Position numbers and translations under genes: made by a program. Positions 1 through 9,299 of a DNA stretch of 64,000 nucleotides are shown here, piece by piece (positions within the stretch are counted from its first letter, which is position 1; each line of letters starts with the position of its first letter). The stretch lies in the NCBI GenBank assembly GCA_041583495.1, contig JBFHFS010000001.1, forward strand, positions 1-64,000, written 5' to 3'. The notes under the pieces were generated by a model. That model was not told where the DNA came from and searched no databases. It was given only the letters and a program-made list of their open reading frames with translations. Source of the DNA: JBFHFS01 sp041583495. GTDB taxonomy: Bacteria; Bacteroidota; Bacteroidia; Bacteroidales; Marinilabiliaceae.

Positions 1-83
1 AAGAGGCAGAGGAAGCCTAAACCACTTCCCCGGGGCGAACAAACCATAAGGAAGGCTGTTTATCCTTCATAAACCCTATCATT

Positions 84-761
84 ATGTCATCGAGCCCTGT
101 AAAAAGAAAACAAAAAGAACTGTTCCCGCATAAAGTCATTGGGAAAACTGAAATTGTCCCGGGAGTCTTCGACCTTAGAATTAATCGGGACTTTGACTTT
201 TTGCCCGGACAGGTGGTCGCCGTGGCCTTATCGGCAGAGGCAGAGCCACGGCTATACAGTATTGCCAGCGCCACAACAGAACCTTATCTCAGACTGCTGT
301 TTGATGTGAATCCACAGGGTTTGCTTACCCCTGAGCTGGCCACCCTTAACCCTGGGGCCACCCTCCTGGTTTCGGCCCCCTTTGGCCGGTTCACCGCAAC
401 ACATGACCCCGCCTGGTGGATTGCCACCGGAACGGGCATCGCCCCATTTATCTCAATGGCCGAGTCGGGTTACCACCACAACAAAACCTTGCTGCATGGC
501 GCCCGAACCCCTGCGGAGTTTTATTTTGCCGACCTCTTCCAGGAAAAGCTGGCTGCTAATTACCATCGTTTTGCCACCCGAAAGGAAGGCCCCGGCATTA
601 ACCAGGGCCGACTCACCAATTATCTTAAATCACTGAATGAGCTGCCGACGGACATAAAGTATTATCTTTGTGGCAACGCCAACATGGTGGTAGAAGTGCG
701 GGATATTCTCCTGGGGAAAAACGTTCCTTTTGAAAATATCGTGGCAGAGATCTATTTTTAG
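84..761 (+). CDS. Ferredoxin-NADP reductase-like FAD/NAD(P)-binding oxidoreductase
   Basis: This is a 225-residue flavin-dependent oxidoreductase of the ferredoxin-NADP+ reductase superfamily, expected to move electrons between NAD(P)H and a small carrier such as ferredoxin or flavodoxin in the cytoplasm. The N-terminal half carries the FAD-binding motif RLYSIAS near residue 57. The C-terminal half carries the nucleotide-binding GTGIAPF motif near residue 117 and a CGNANMVVEVRD segment near residue 197. It ends in the aromatic EIYF tail typical of plant-type reductases, whose last aromatic stacks on the flavin. Length matches compact bacterial members. The ATG is the first in frame. rlmN follows within about 60 bp on the same strand. 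The physiological partner cannot be read from the sequence. Confidence 0.85.
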   Translation: MSSSPVKRKQKELFPHKVIGKTEIVPGVFDLRINRDFDFLPGQVVAVALSAEAEPRLYSIASATTEPYLRLLFDVNPQGLLTPELATLNPGATLLVSAPFGRFTATHDPAWWIATGTGIAPFISMAESGYHHNKTLLHGARTPAEFYFADLFQEKLAANYHRFATRKEGPGINQGRLTNYLKSLNELPTDIKYYLCGNANMVVEVRDILLGKNVPFENIVAEIYF

Positions 762-820
762 ATTAAGCTGAGCGAAAATCGATCAGTTTGTATTTAACCC
801 ATTTCATTAACAAAGCATTC

Positions 821-1858
821 GTGGAGAATCTGTTCGGAAAAACACTAAATGAGCTCAAAGAGATCGTTGTTGAGCTGAAGCTACCCGCATTCACTGCAGG
901 ACAGATTGCCGACTGGCTCTATAAAAAAGGAGCCAGGGAGCTGGAAGAGATGACCAATCTTTCGAAAAAGGCCAGGTTACAGCTCAGCGAAAGTTTCCAG
1001 GTAGGGCTCACTCCACCTTCTCAGGTGCAAGCCTCGGTGGATGGCACCAAAAAATACCTTTATCAGGCCCACAACAAGCTTTTTATTGAAGCGGCCTATA
1101 TTCCCGAAGACAACCGACATACCCTTTGTGTATCATCACAAGTAGGCTGTAAGATGGGCTGTCTCTTCTGTATGACCGGAAAACAAGGTTTTCAGGCCAA
1201 CCTCACCGCCGGAGAAATCCTCAACCAGATTGCCAGTCTCCCCGAAAGAGACCTGCTCACCAATGTGGTTTACATGGGCATGGGCGAACCCATGGACAAT
1301 ATCGAACAGGTATTGAAAAGTATTGAGATACTCACCTCCGAGTGGGGATACGGCTGGAGCCCCCGCCGAATCAATGTCTCCACCATTGGCGTAGTGCCTG
1401 CCATGCGACGGTTCATTGAGGAGTGCGACGCGCATCTGGCCATCAGTCTGCACTCTCCCTTTAACGAAGAGCGGAAACAACTCATGCCCATCGAGCAGGT
1501 TTATCCTGCCCAGGAGGTGGTAGATACTTTGAGAGAATATGATTTTGGCCGCCAACGGCGCATCTCATTCGAATACATCATGTTCAAGGGTTTAAACGAC
1601 TCCCCTTTGCACGTTAAAGGACTCACAAAACTCCTCAACGGACTGAGATGCCGCCTCAACCTCATCCGGTTTCATCCAATCCCCGACTCCCCCTTACGTG
1701 GCTCTACCGCCGAAACCATGAGGTGGTTTGCCGACCAATTGAATCTCAAAGGACTGCAAACCACCATCAGACGATCCCGCGGCGAAGACATTTACGCCGC
1801 CTGTGGACTCTTGTCAACAAAAAGCCAATTGGAGGAGAATCCCGACCGGGATTTCTAG
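821..1858 (+). CDS. rlmN: 23S rRNA (adenine(2503)-C(2))-methyltransferase RlmN
   Basis: Radical-SAM enzyme that methylates C2 of A2503 in 23S rRNA and of A37 in some tRNAs. The radical-SAM cysteines are visible as CKMGCLFC (CX3CX2C). An upstream GMGEP segment and the C-terminal YAACG cysteine, which forms the covalent RNA intermediate in this family, are also present. The start is uncertain. I chose GTG at 821, which begins VENLFGKTL and matches the usual family N-terminus. A TTG at 788 would add eleven residues that do not look like the family. No clear Shine-Dalgarno sequence is present, as usual in Bacteroidota. The stop overlaps by four bases a possible small ORF on the opposite strand. 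Confidence 0.93.
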   Translation: MENLFGKTLNELKEIVVELKLPAFTAGQIADWLYKKGARELEEMTNLSKKARLQLSESFQVGLTPPSQVQASVDGTKKYLYQAHNKLFIEAAYIPEDNRHTLCVSSQVGCKMGCLFCMTGKQGFQANLTAGEILNQIASLPERDLLTNVVYMGMGEPMDNIEQVLKSIEILTSEWGYGWSPRRINVSTIGVVPAMRRFIEECDAHLAISLHSPFNEERKQLMPIEQVYPAQEVVDTLREYDFGRQRRISFEYIMFKGLNDSPLHVKGLTKLLNGLRCRLNLIRFHPIPDSPLRGSTAETMRWFADQLNLKGLQTTIRRSRGEDIYAACGLLSTKSQLEENPDRDF

Positions 1859-2028
1859 GCTTTGTCGCCCTCCTGGTGCCCCAGATTTTTTAGCAGCGTG
1901 ATCAGTTCGTCAGGCGGTGAGACAATTAACTGACGAACTTTTTCCCCTGGAAGAGCCATGAGCAATTTCTGAAAATAATTGCTTTTGGCCCTCAGCAATT
2001 GTAATTCCATAGTAAAGATATGATCCAT
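1855..2028 (-). CDS. Possible small hypothetical protein (57 aa)
   Basis: An uninterrupted 58-codon frame from an ATG at 2028 to a TAG at 1855. It encodes a mostly helical, leucine-rich peptide starting MDHIFTMELQLLRAKSN and ending in a charged KNLGHQEGDKA tail. It fills the gap between rlmN and the sigma factor and overlaps the rlmN stop by four bases in convergent orientation. I recognise no family. No ribosome binding site or promoter is obvious, so it could be a chance frame; it is listed because nothing else explains this 350-base gap. Confidence 0.3.
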   Translation of the reverse strand: MDHIFTMELQLLRAKSNYFQKLLMALPGEKVRQLIVSPPDELITLLKNLGHQEGDKA

Positions 2029-2205
2029 AGGCTACTTTTATTTAGGTAACATATGGAAAACGGAAAAAATGACCAAATAGTATTTCACGGGGAAAAATAT
2101 GCTTTGTTGCCCTCCCTGCAAGTCTAAAAAAAGGAGGAAGGCCGGAGAACCCTCAGTCTGGAATCACACCCATTGCCATCCCCTAAACAACTAACGCACA
2201 AATCT

Positions 2206-2799
2206 TTAGGACAGGGAAAGAGAGAGATTTTTCTCCTCCATCAACTTCCGGAGGTTGATAAGGGCATAACGCATCCGGCCCAATGCCGTGTTGATGCTCA
2301 CATTAGTCTCTTCGGAAATCTCCTTAAAACTCAACCCAAAATAATGCCGCAATTTAACCACCTCCCGTTGCGATTCGGGAAGCATTTCAACTAAAGCGGA
2401 GACCTGGCTGAGTAACTGATCGTATATCAATTCATCTTCAATGGTCCGTTCAGAAAACCGCACGTTGTTAAAGATATCGTAGGATTGGTTATCATTGGAA
2501 ATCATCTGTTGGTTTTTTTGGCGCCGAAAATGATCAATAATCATATTGTGCGCAATACGCATCACCCACGACACGAAGCGCCCATTCTCGGCGTATTTTC
2601 CTCCATGAAGGGACTTGATTACCTTAACAAAGACGTCCTGAAACAGGTCCTCGGCAAGTTCCTGTTGTCGAACCATCAAAAAAATAAAAGAAAAAATGCG
2701 TTGCTTATGTCGGTCGATAAGCAAATCGATACATTTTTTTTCACCAGAGATAAACTTTTTTACAAGCTCCTCATCCGACAGGTTATATAAATCTGTCAT
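2206..2799 (-). CDS. ECF-type RNA polymerase sigma-70 factor
   Basis: A 197-residue group 4 (ECF) sigma factor. Region 2 is seen as the stretch IFSFIFLMVRQQELAEDLFQ followed by FVSWVMRIAHNMIIDHFRR. Region 4 is the C-terminal helix-turn-helix LPESQREVVKLRHYFGLSFK with SINTALGRMRYALINLRK. No anti-sigma gene sits beside it; the next gene downstream on the same strand belongs to another function, and the large hybrid histidine kinase lies upstream in the opposite map direction (2978-7336, same strand). It resembles the stand-alone ECF sigma factors that are common and well conserved in Bacteroidota. Target promoters cannot be inferred. Confidence 0.88.
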   Translation of the reverse strand: MTDLYNLSDEELVKKFISGEKKCIDLLIDRHKQRIFSFIFLMVRQQELAEDLFQDVFVKVIKSLHGGKYAENGRFVSWVMRIAHNMIIDHFRRQKNQQMISNDNQSYDIFNNVRFSERTIEDELIYDQLLSQVSALVEMLPESQREVVKLRHYFGLSFKEISEETNVSINTALGRMRYALINLRKLMEEKNLSLSLS

Positions 2800-2977
2800 A
2801 ATCAGTATTTTTAAACTTACGTTAGCTTGTAAAATTGTTCTATTGGCGAATTGTTTTAGAAGTGAATAATGTACCGTTGAGGATTAATATAACAAAGCAA
2901 TAAAAAAAAACACAATTTTCCAAATAATAACACTTAATCTTCCAACAGAAGGCAACCCCATCGGTATAACTCACCCT

Positions 2978-5900
2978 TTAATCCCGTGCCTCGGGCGAAA
3001 GATGTTTCTCAATAATACTTACAAGGTGGGCCACCTCACTGGTTAATTTTTCCAGGAGTTCTCCCGAATTGGGGTCTCCGGCAATAAAGGCTGCTTCCAC
3101 TTTTTTTGACAAAGGGTATAAGGTAGTTGCCTCCATAGTACCTGCCAGGCCCTTCAGAGAATGGAGTGTACGTGCCAGTTCCTCTTTATCTCCGGTTTTC
3201 AGCAATTCCTCCATCCCCTGGCCAAAACTACTGTATTCGTGACAAAACCCTTTTAGTAATCTGGTATATAAGTCGGAGCGCCCACCCATTCTTCGAATAC
3301 CGGCTTGCACATCGAGCCCTTCAATTTTCTTAAACTTATATTCCCGGGCTTTTGAGGAATGGCGTATCCGGGCCGTGGAGGATTCATGTTCACCAAAAAC
3401 CAACCGATACACCACCCTGAACAAATCATCAGGGTCGATGGGTTTAGCTACCAATGCCACCATTCCGGCCTTCAGGCAATTGGCCTCCACGTCCCCCAAT
3501 GCCTCAGCGGTCATCGCCACGAAGGGTATCTCACCCCAGCCCTCCATTCTTTTCATGCGTCTTGTGGCGGTATATCCATTCATCCCGGGCATGTGGATAT
3601 CCATCAAAACCAGGTCGTAGGGGCACTGGCCCTTATAAGTGGCAGCAATATCGAGTGCCTTTTGCCCGTCTTCCACCACATCGGCTTTAACATTGGCCAT
3701 TGCCAGTAACTCCACAATTAATTCCCGATTGGTCCGGTTATCTTCTACCACAAACAAATTCACACCCCGCTGATTCATTAGCAACTCGCGGTAGGAATTC
3801 TTTTTAACAGGCAATTCATTTATTGGCAACTCTTCCCCCCCCATGGCATCCATAAGGGCATCAAACAGTAAAGAGTAGTTGCAGGGTTTATGCATCACGA
3901 CATACGAAAGACCCGACTGTTGCCATTTGTTATGAAGAGCTTCTTCGGCAAAGGGAGAAACCACCACAACCAGGTGTTCGTAAACCTCCTTCAATGCCAT
4001 CAGGTCAGAAACAGCCGACTCCTGATCAATCACCAGTTGCCAATCCACAAATAAAACACCGAAAGGCTTTTTATCTTTGTTGGATTCAAGGGCCCTAATG
4101 AACTGATTGAAAGTGGAGGTTCTCTTCACTTTGAAACCAAAATCGGTTAACATACCTTCCAGACTAACGAGAACATTAGGATTCAGACAGGCAACCAGCC
4201 CCTCGTCAGAGCCCACCTCGAAGGCATGCTGCATCTGTTCCTTTTTTTGAACCAGTTGTCGCTCCATCCTGGCCGTGAAAAAGAAGGTACTCCCACGCCC
4301 ATACTCACTCTCCACCCAGATCTCTCCCCCCATCATCTGGGTGAGGCGCTTACAGATGGCTAAACCAAGACCCGAGCCTCCGTATTTACGGGAAGTGGAC
4401 ACATCGGCTTGTGAAAATGCCTTAAACAAATGGTCCTTTTGCTCTTCCTTGAGGCCTATTCCACTATCGATAACCGCAAAAAGCAACTCAACCTGGCTCC
4501 CTTCGGCCCACTTAACTTCTATCCGAACCACGACCTGCCCCTTTTCGGTAAATTTAACGGCATTATTCACCAAATTTACCAGTACCTGCCCGAGCCTTAA
4601 GGGGTCGCCAATTAAACTAAGGGGCACCTCCTGCTGAATATCAAACACCAGTTCCAACCCTTTTTCGTTGGCCCGCAACAAAACCATGTCGGCCAGATTT
4701 TGAAGCAACTGCTCCAGATCAAAGTCTATATTTTCCAGATCCAGCCGGCCGGCCTCTATCTTTGAAAAGTCGAGAATGTCATTGATGAGACCTAATAAAG
4801 AACGTGAGGAAGAACGAATCCTTTTCAGATACTCGGCCTGTCCTTTTAAACCAGAATTCTCGAGTCCTAAATGGGTCCATCCAATAATGGCATTCAAAGG
4901 CGTACGAATTTCATGGCTCATGCGGGCCAGGAAGTCACTCTTGGCTTTTGTGGCGGCCTCGGAAGCCTCCTTCGCTTTTTGAAGTTCTATGGCCCCTTCG
5001 TATCGGGCAATCATCAGCCCCATCGTCGCTGCAAAGGCTTTAAAGATAGATTTTTGAGAGTCGTTCCAGGAACTGGCCTTCAATCGCATTCCAAAACCCA
5101 GAAAGCCCCAGAAGGTATCGTGTACAAAAACAGGCACCATGAGCAGCGAAACCGAATGCAGAGCCCTCATAAAGGCGGCCTCTCCATGGTTGGCATCCCC
5201 CAGAGAGGCAGTCACCTCCTTCTGATCACTCAACAAATAAAACCACGAAGCAGACACTTTCTCGTAAGTCAAATCCATGAGGGCAGCCCGTTCAACGGGT
5301 TCAAGCACAGCCCGCTCCCACTCCACAAAATGTTTAAACAACAGATGCCCCGCCTCATTTCTATAGTTGCGAAATGCAAATACCCGATCCACATCGGCTC
5401 CCTGGCCCAAAACCCTCAGGGCTTTTTGAAGAGCCTCCTTAAATTTCGATGAGGCGATCAGCTCTTTAACGGCATCCGACACCCCCTGAAGGAGCCTGTC
5501 GCGCTGCATAAGCTCGTTCATGGTCTCCTTTTGAACAGTTGTGTCAATTATAACTCCCTGAAAGGACACCTCATCGGTAGTACTATCCACCACCGGAAGC
5601 CCTTTCTCATAAACCCACTTTCGATTACCCAGAAGATCGCGAACCCTATATTCCATCTCAAAGGGTTTCTGATGCAACTCGGCCTGACGCAGGATGTCCA
5701 TCACCCTGGGAACATCTTCCTTCTCTATAAAGGGCATCAATGACTGGCCTTCCTGTATAAAGGCATTAATTCCCAAACCAATGATCGATTCAACGCCACC
5801 GCTAATAAAAAGCATTGTGCGCTTAACATCGTTGCGGCAATGATAAACGATACCCGGAACATTGGTTACAATATTGCGGTAATTCTCACGGCTACGCTCC

Positions 5901-7336
5901 AGATCTTTCAACAATTTTCTCAGGGGGCTAATATCTGTTGAGATCCCGCATACAGCCACAACTTCCCCCTTGCTGTCCCGAATGGGAAATTTATTGGAAA
6001 GAAAAGTTTTTGACTCCTTACCCGCGGGTATTTGTTCCTCTATCTGAATAGAGTCGCCATTTGCCAGCATTTCCTTATCGTTCTGCCGCAATGCCAGGGC
6101 TACCTCCCGTGGAAACAACTCCGCATCCGTCTTTCCCAGGATGTGGTGAGCTTCAATACCCAACACCTCCTCCATGGGCTGATTGACCAGAGTATAGCAC
6201 CCCTCCATGTTCTTCAGATAAATCAGCGCTGCACTGTTGTTGATGATATCGTTCAGTAATTGCCGGTTGGTTTGCAATTGATTGGCCGCCATTTCACGGG
6301 CAGCCTCATCTCCACGTATCCTCTTAAAAAAAGTAATGGCGAACCACCCCCCCATGACGATGGCCAGCACCATAAACAACGAAAGGGCCACCAGGCTGAT
6401 AAGGATCCATCGCTCCATGGCCAGGTTTTGGTGGAAGCTTGCCTTTTCGCCTGCCAACTGAATACTCTCTGCACTCTGGTCCAAAAGTTCCCAGGCCTGG
6501 GTAATCTCCTCCAGAGCCCCAACCAGCTTTAACATCTCGGTTTGATAAAGAGTCAGACCCCGCCGCATATTTTTCAGAGGCAGACTGGAGGGAGAGTCAG
6601 GCGGAATCACCTCCGCGGGGGGAAGAAGGCCTCTAATCCTGTAAAATACATTACTCACCATTTGTCGGGAGATGGTGGTTCGGGGATAATCCCAAAGCCG
6701 TTTTTCCATCTCTTTAAGGTAAAGGAGCTGAAACAAAAGGTCGTTGTATAGTTCCGAATCTTTGGTGGTGACATCTTTGGAAGAGGAATCCCAATTAAGC
6801 CTGCGTGGAAAAGGCTGGCGCGCCGCCGCAAATATCTCCTGAAACAGGGAATCCAATTGTTGCTCCGAAGCACTTCTCTGACCGTTCAACTTGAGCATCA
6901 GTAGCCAATAACTGTTGAACTTGTGTAACCAGCTGTCTATATTTAACAACTCTCCCCTGCTTTGCATATTAAGCCGGCTCTCTTTGGCATTTAACAGAAG
7001 AGATTCAATATCGTTGGTAATGCTGTCGACAATATAGGTAGAGGTAGTGTCGCCTTTGAGCGAAAGATTTTTGGCTTGAATGCGGGAGAGATAGATATGA
7101 TGCAAAAGCTTGTCTACATTTTCGGTACTCTTGACCCAAACCTGAAGGGCCCATATGCCATAAAGACTCGTACCAGCAACCAGCACCAACAATACCATGT
7201 TGAAGATGAAACCTGCCAGCACTTTCTTACTGATTGAGCCCCCTGACTGAAAACGCCTAAATAACTTTCTTTGCATATTTTGTAAAGGCTGAAGGTCACC
7301 GATCCAGCTTCTTAAAAATGTATAATATTGGTGCAA
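2978..7336 (-). CDS. Membrane hybrid sensor histidine kinase (PAS-PAS-GAF-HisKA-HATPase-REC-HPt)
   Basis: A 1452-residue multi-step phosphorelay kinase. Two transmembrane segments (about residues 40-65 and 307-337) enclose a ~240-residue helical sensor region outside the membrane. Two PAS domains follow (about 358-475 and 480-600), then a GAF-like domain (about 605-778). The HisKA box reads MSHEIRTPLNAIIG with the phospho-His near 808. The ATPase domain shows the GGSGLGLAI G-box. A degenerate receiver-like region comes next, then a true receiver with LVLMDIHMPGMNG (phospho-Asp near 1246). The C-terminal HPt domain has TLHSLKGLAGTM (His near 1392). No separate response regulator is adjacent. 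The ligand is unknown. It lies behind, and on the same strand as, the ECF sigma gene, separated from it by about 180 bases. Confidence 0.9.
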   Translation of the reverse strand: MHQYYTFLRSWIGDLQPLQNMQRKLFRRFQSGGSISKKVLAGFIFNMVLLVLVAGTSLYGIWALQVWVKSTENVDKLLHHIYLSRIQAKNLSLKGDTTSTYIVDSITNDIESLLLNAKESRLNMQSRGELLNIDSWLHKFNSYWLLMLKLNGQRSASEQQLDSLFQEIFAAARQPFPRRLNWDSSSKDVTTKDSELYNDLLFQLLYLKEMEKRLWDYPRTTISRQMVSNVFYRIRGLLPPAEVIPPDSPSSLPLKNMRRGLTLYQTEMLKLVGALEEITQAWELLDQSAESIQLAGEKASFHQNLAMERWILISLVALSLFMVLAIVMGGWFAITFFKRIRGDEAAREMAANQLQTNRQLLNDIINNSAALIYLKNMEGCYTLVNQPMEEVLGIEAHHILGKTDAELFPREVALALRQNDKEMLANGDSIQIEEQIPAGKESKTFLSNKFPIRDSKGEVVAVCGISTDISPLRKLLKDLERSRENYRNIVTNVPGIVYHCRNDVKRTMLFISGGVESIIGLGINAFIQEGQSLMPFIEKEDVPRVMDILRQAELHQKPFEMEYRVRDLLGNRKWVYEKGLPVVDSTTDEVSFQGVIIDTTVQKETMNELMQRDRLLQGVSDAVKELIASSKFKEALQKALRVLGQGADVDRVFAFRNYRNEAGHLLFKHFVEWERAVLEPVERAALMDLTYEKVSASWFYLLSDQKEVTASLGDANHGEAAFMRALHSVSLLMVPVFVHDTFWGFLGFGMRLKASSWNDSQKSIFKAFAATMGLMIARYEGAIELQKAKEASEAATKAKSDFLARMSHEIRTPLNAIIGWTHLGLENSGLKGQAEYLKRIRSSSRSLLGLINDILDFSKIEAGRLDLENIDFDLEQLLQNLADMVLLRANEKGLELVFDIQQEVPLSLIGDPLRLGQVLVNLVNNAVKFTEKGQVVVRIEVKWAEGSQVELLFAVIDSGIGLKEEQKDHLFKAFSQADVSTSRKYGGSGLGLAICKRLTQMMGGEIWVESEYGRGSTFFFTARMERQLVQKKEQMQHAFEVGSDEGLVACLNPNVLVSLEGMLTDFGFKVKRTSTFNQFIRALESNKDKKPFGVLFVDWQLVIDQESAVSDLMALKEVYEHLVVVVSPFAEEALHNKWQQSGLSYVVMHKPCNYSLLFDALMDAMGGEELPINELPVKKNSYRELLMNQRGVNLFVVEDNRTNRELIVELLAMANVKADVVEDGQKALDIAATYKGQCPYDLVLMDIHMPGMNGYTATRRMKRMEGWGEIPFVAMTAEALGDVEANCLKAGMVALVAKPIDPDDLFRVVYRLVFGEHESSTARIRHSSKAREYKFKKIEGLDVQAGIRRMGGRSDLYTRLLKGFCHEYSSFGQGMEELLKTGDKEELARTLHSLKGLAGTMEATTLYPLSKKVEAAFIAGDPNSGELLEKLTSEVAHLVSIIEKHLSPEARD

Positions 7337-7487
7337 AATTGGGAAAATTCTTTCAACTATCCCTTTACTTAAGCTCTATATTATTGATAAAACTATAATT
7401 TGAACATTTTTAAAAAAAAATCAACTTTCAAATACGTCCAGGAGCCTCTTCAATTGTCATAGGTTTAAATTATAAAATATTTGAGCC

Positions 7488-7727
7488 ATGAATACAAAGA
7501 TGATTCGCAGAAATCTATATAAGGTATTTAGAAAAACCGGTATTCCCCGGGACAGGATCAGCGAAAGAGCATCCTTAGCCGAAGATTTGTTTATGGATGA
7601 GTTGGATATGACTTGTTTCCTTTTTTACCTGGAGACCCGCTTTAAGGTAGAGGTTAAAAACGATGAATTGCCCAGACTCAGGTCGGTTGCTTCGACAATT
7701 AACTTTTTGCAGCAACATTACGCCTAA
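7488..7727 (+). CDS. Acyl-carrier-protein-like protein lacking the phosphopantetheine serine
   Basis: A 79-residue protein whose pattern follows acyl carrier proteins: a first helix, SLAEDL before the carrier site, and a helix II of acidic/hydrophobic residues (ETRFKVEV), ending in a helix (STINFLQQHY). Where ACPs have DSL with the serine that takes the 4'-phosphopantetheine arm, this protein has DEL; Glu38 is encoded by GAG at 7599-7601. As it stands it could not be converted to holo-ACP in the usual way. It is convergent with the next gene, the two stop codons being one base apart. No fatty-acid or polyketide genes are nearby. Its role is unknown; a structural or regulatory ACP-fold protein is possible. 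Confidence 0.65.
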   Translation: MNTKMIRRNLYKVFRKTGIPRDRISERASLAEDLFMDELDMTCFLFYLETRFKVEVKNDELPRLRSVASTINFLQQHYA

Positions 7728-7728
7728 T

Positions 7729-9198
7729 TCATTCTTCTATCTTGAACACTTTGCGGATAGATTCGCTGGGGTGAATTATGTTGTAGTGTGACCAAAAGTC
7801 GGAATCATAATGGTCAATCTCTTCCGACAGGATATTACTGAATTTAAATGAGTCGGTCCATTTAAACTTTTTTCGCCCTCCCGGCCTAAGATCTGTCACC
7901 AGCATCTCCGAAACCGTGTTAAACACAGTGCGAACCTTTCGCTCACGATCTACAATCTTAATATTAACCTCTCCCCGCACGCTATTCAGCATCCACAGAT
8001 CATTCACCGGCCGATAATCAATGGTATACCGTGCATAATTGGGACGGGTTCTGAAGCGGTGTGAATCGCGTCGGATAAGGTATTCCCTGCTTTTTCGAAG
8101 GGTGTTACGACTCATCTCAAAATGAGCGCCCACCACGGCATACGAACTTTGGTCGATACGTATCTCCCCCTGATAAAGCAGTTCTCCTGTGTCCTGGATG
8201 GGCTCAAAGCCTATCACATAAACCATCCGACCCTGCTCAAAGTCGATCCCGTTAAAGGCATATTTATACAACGAGCCCCCATCCTCATCGGGTAAAAACC
8301 CCCCTTGTCGGATGATATCCACCTGACTAAAAAGAAAAGGACCTCCCTGCAACTTAAAATTAATCTCCTTCATATTCTGGGTATCACCCCCCTTTCGGCC
8401 TTTCACAAACCTTACGCGCTCGGTTTCGAGCCCGGACAGATAGGTCGGCTTATAGATCTCCAGGACTGCCTCTGAGACATCAACATATCGGTCATCCTGT
8501 TGAATTATCTCACGAAAAAAAGCAGTCAGAATGGTGGGTTCCGCTGCATAGTTAAATGGGCGCCGTCGAACCACCTCTTGCATAACAATCGACGGCTTCA
8601 CATATCTTACCACTACCTCGGGCAGGGGAATGACCATTTCATCAAGGACAATGGCCAGTGTGGTATCCCGAGGGGGACTGGCCACAATATTTTTGAAATA
8701 ACCTAATCTGGAGAAACTGAGATTTTTTCCGACAAAGCCGGGGGGAAGGAGCAACTCAAAACGCCCATCATCGTTGGTTACAGTTCCTATTGCTTCTCCT
8801 TCCACCCCAATATTTACCATTTCCAGGGGCTTTTTATCGGAACCATCGGCCACGCTTCCTAAAATGAGGATGGACTGCTTTGGCAACCTGGCCGGCTCAC
8901 GGGCCATGACAATTTGATTGTCCAACTCGTACAACTCCACTTCATCGTTGGCCAAAATCGTTCTTAGCCAGTCACCCAGCTTTAAATTATCAGCTTGGGC
9001 AAAAACCACCGAATCGCCTCGAACTAAAGAAGCGTCATAAGAAAAGGAAACCCCGAAGGAGGCCGACAGGGAATCAATGAGCTGAGCAAAAGGAATACTG
9101 TCGTGGTGAATAGAGAAGCGCTGGTCGAGCACCTCCAGCTGCGCACGGCTACTAAAAAAAGAGGTAAAAATAAATAGAGTCAAAACAAGAAACCTCAT
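7729..9198 (-). CDS. STN and carboxypeptidase-like regulatory domain protein without TonB barrel
   Basis: A 489-residue exported protein with an N-terminal signal peptide (VLTLFIFTSFFSSRAQ). Residues about 25-100 form a secretin/TonB short N-terminal (STN) domain. Residues about 108-190 are a CarboxypepD_reg beta-sandwich (GTVTNDDGRFELLLPPG). The remainder resembles the C-terminal region of Bacteroidota carboxypeptidase-like regulatory proteins (LTAFFREIIQQDDRYVDVSE). It lacks the plug and 22-strand barrel of a SusC-type receptor. It is the third gene after an ECF sigma factor and a FecR-type anti-sigma, where a TonB-dependent transducer usually sits, so it may relay a surface signal to the anti-sigma through the STN domain. 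That role is inference from context. Confidence 0.75.
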   Translation of the reverse strand: MRFLVLTLFIFTSFFSSRAQLEVLDQRFSIHHDSIPFAQLIDSLSASFGVSFSYDASLVRGDSVVFAQADNLKLGDWLRTILANDEVELYELDNQIVMAREPARLPKQSILILGSVADGSDKKPLEMVNIGVEGEAIGTVTNDDGRFELLLPPGFVGKNLSFSRLGYFKNIVASPPRDTTLAIVLDEMVIPLPEVVVRYVKPSIVMQEVVRRRPFNYAAEPTILTAFFREIIQQDDRYVDVSEAVLEIYKPTYLSGLETERVRFVKGRKGGDTQNMKEINFKLQGGPFLFSQVDIIRQGGFLPDEDGGSLYKYAFNGIDFEQGRMVYVIGFEPIQDTGELLYQGEIRIDQSSYAVVGAHFEMSRNTLRKSREYLIRRDSHRFRTRPNYARYTIDYRPVNDLWMLNSVRGEVNIKIVDRERKVRTVFNTVSEMLVTDLRPGGRKKFKWTDSFKFSNILSEEIDHYDSDFWSHYNIIHPSESIRKVFKIEE

Positions 9199-9299
9199 AT
9201 CGGCAAGTATTAAGGGCTGTCTGTCCGGGACCAGGCCTATGGGTGTAGTTTCAGTGCTGTCTTTAACCGGACCTTAAGGTCACGGCCCTTTTGAACCCA

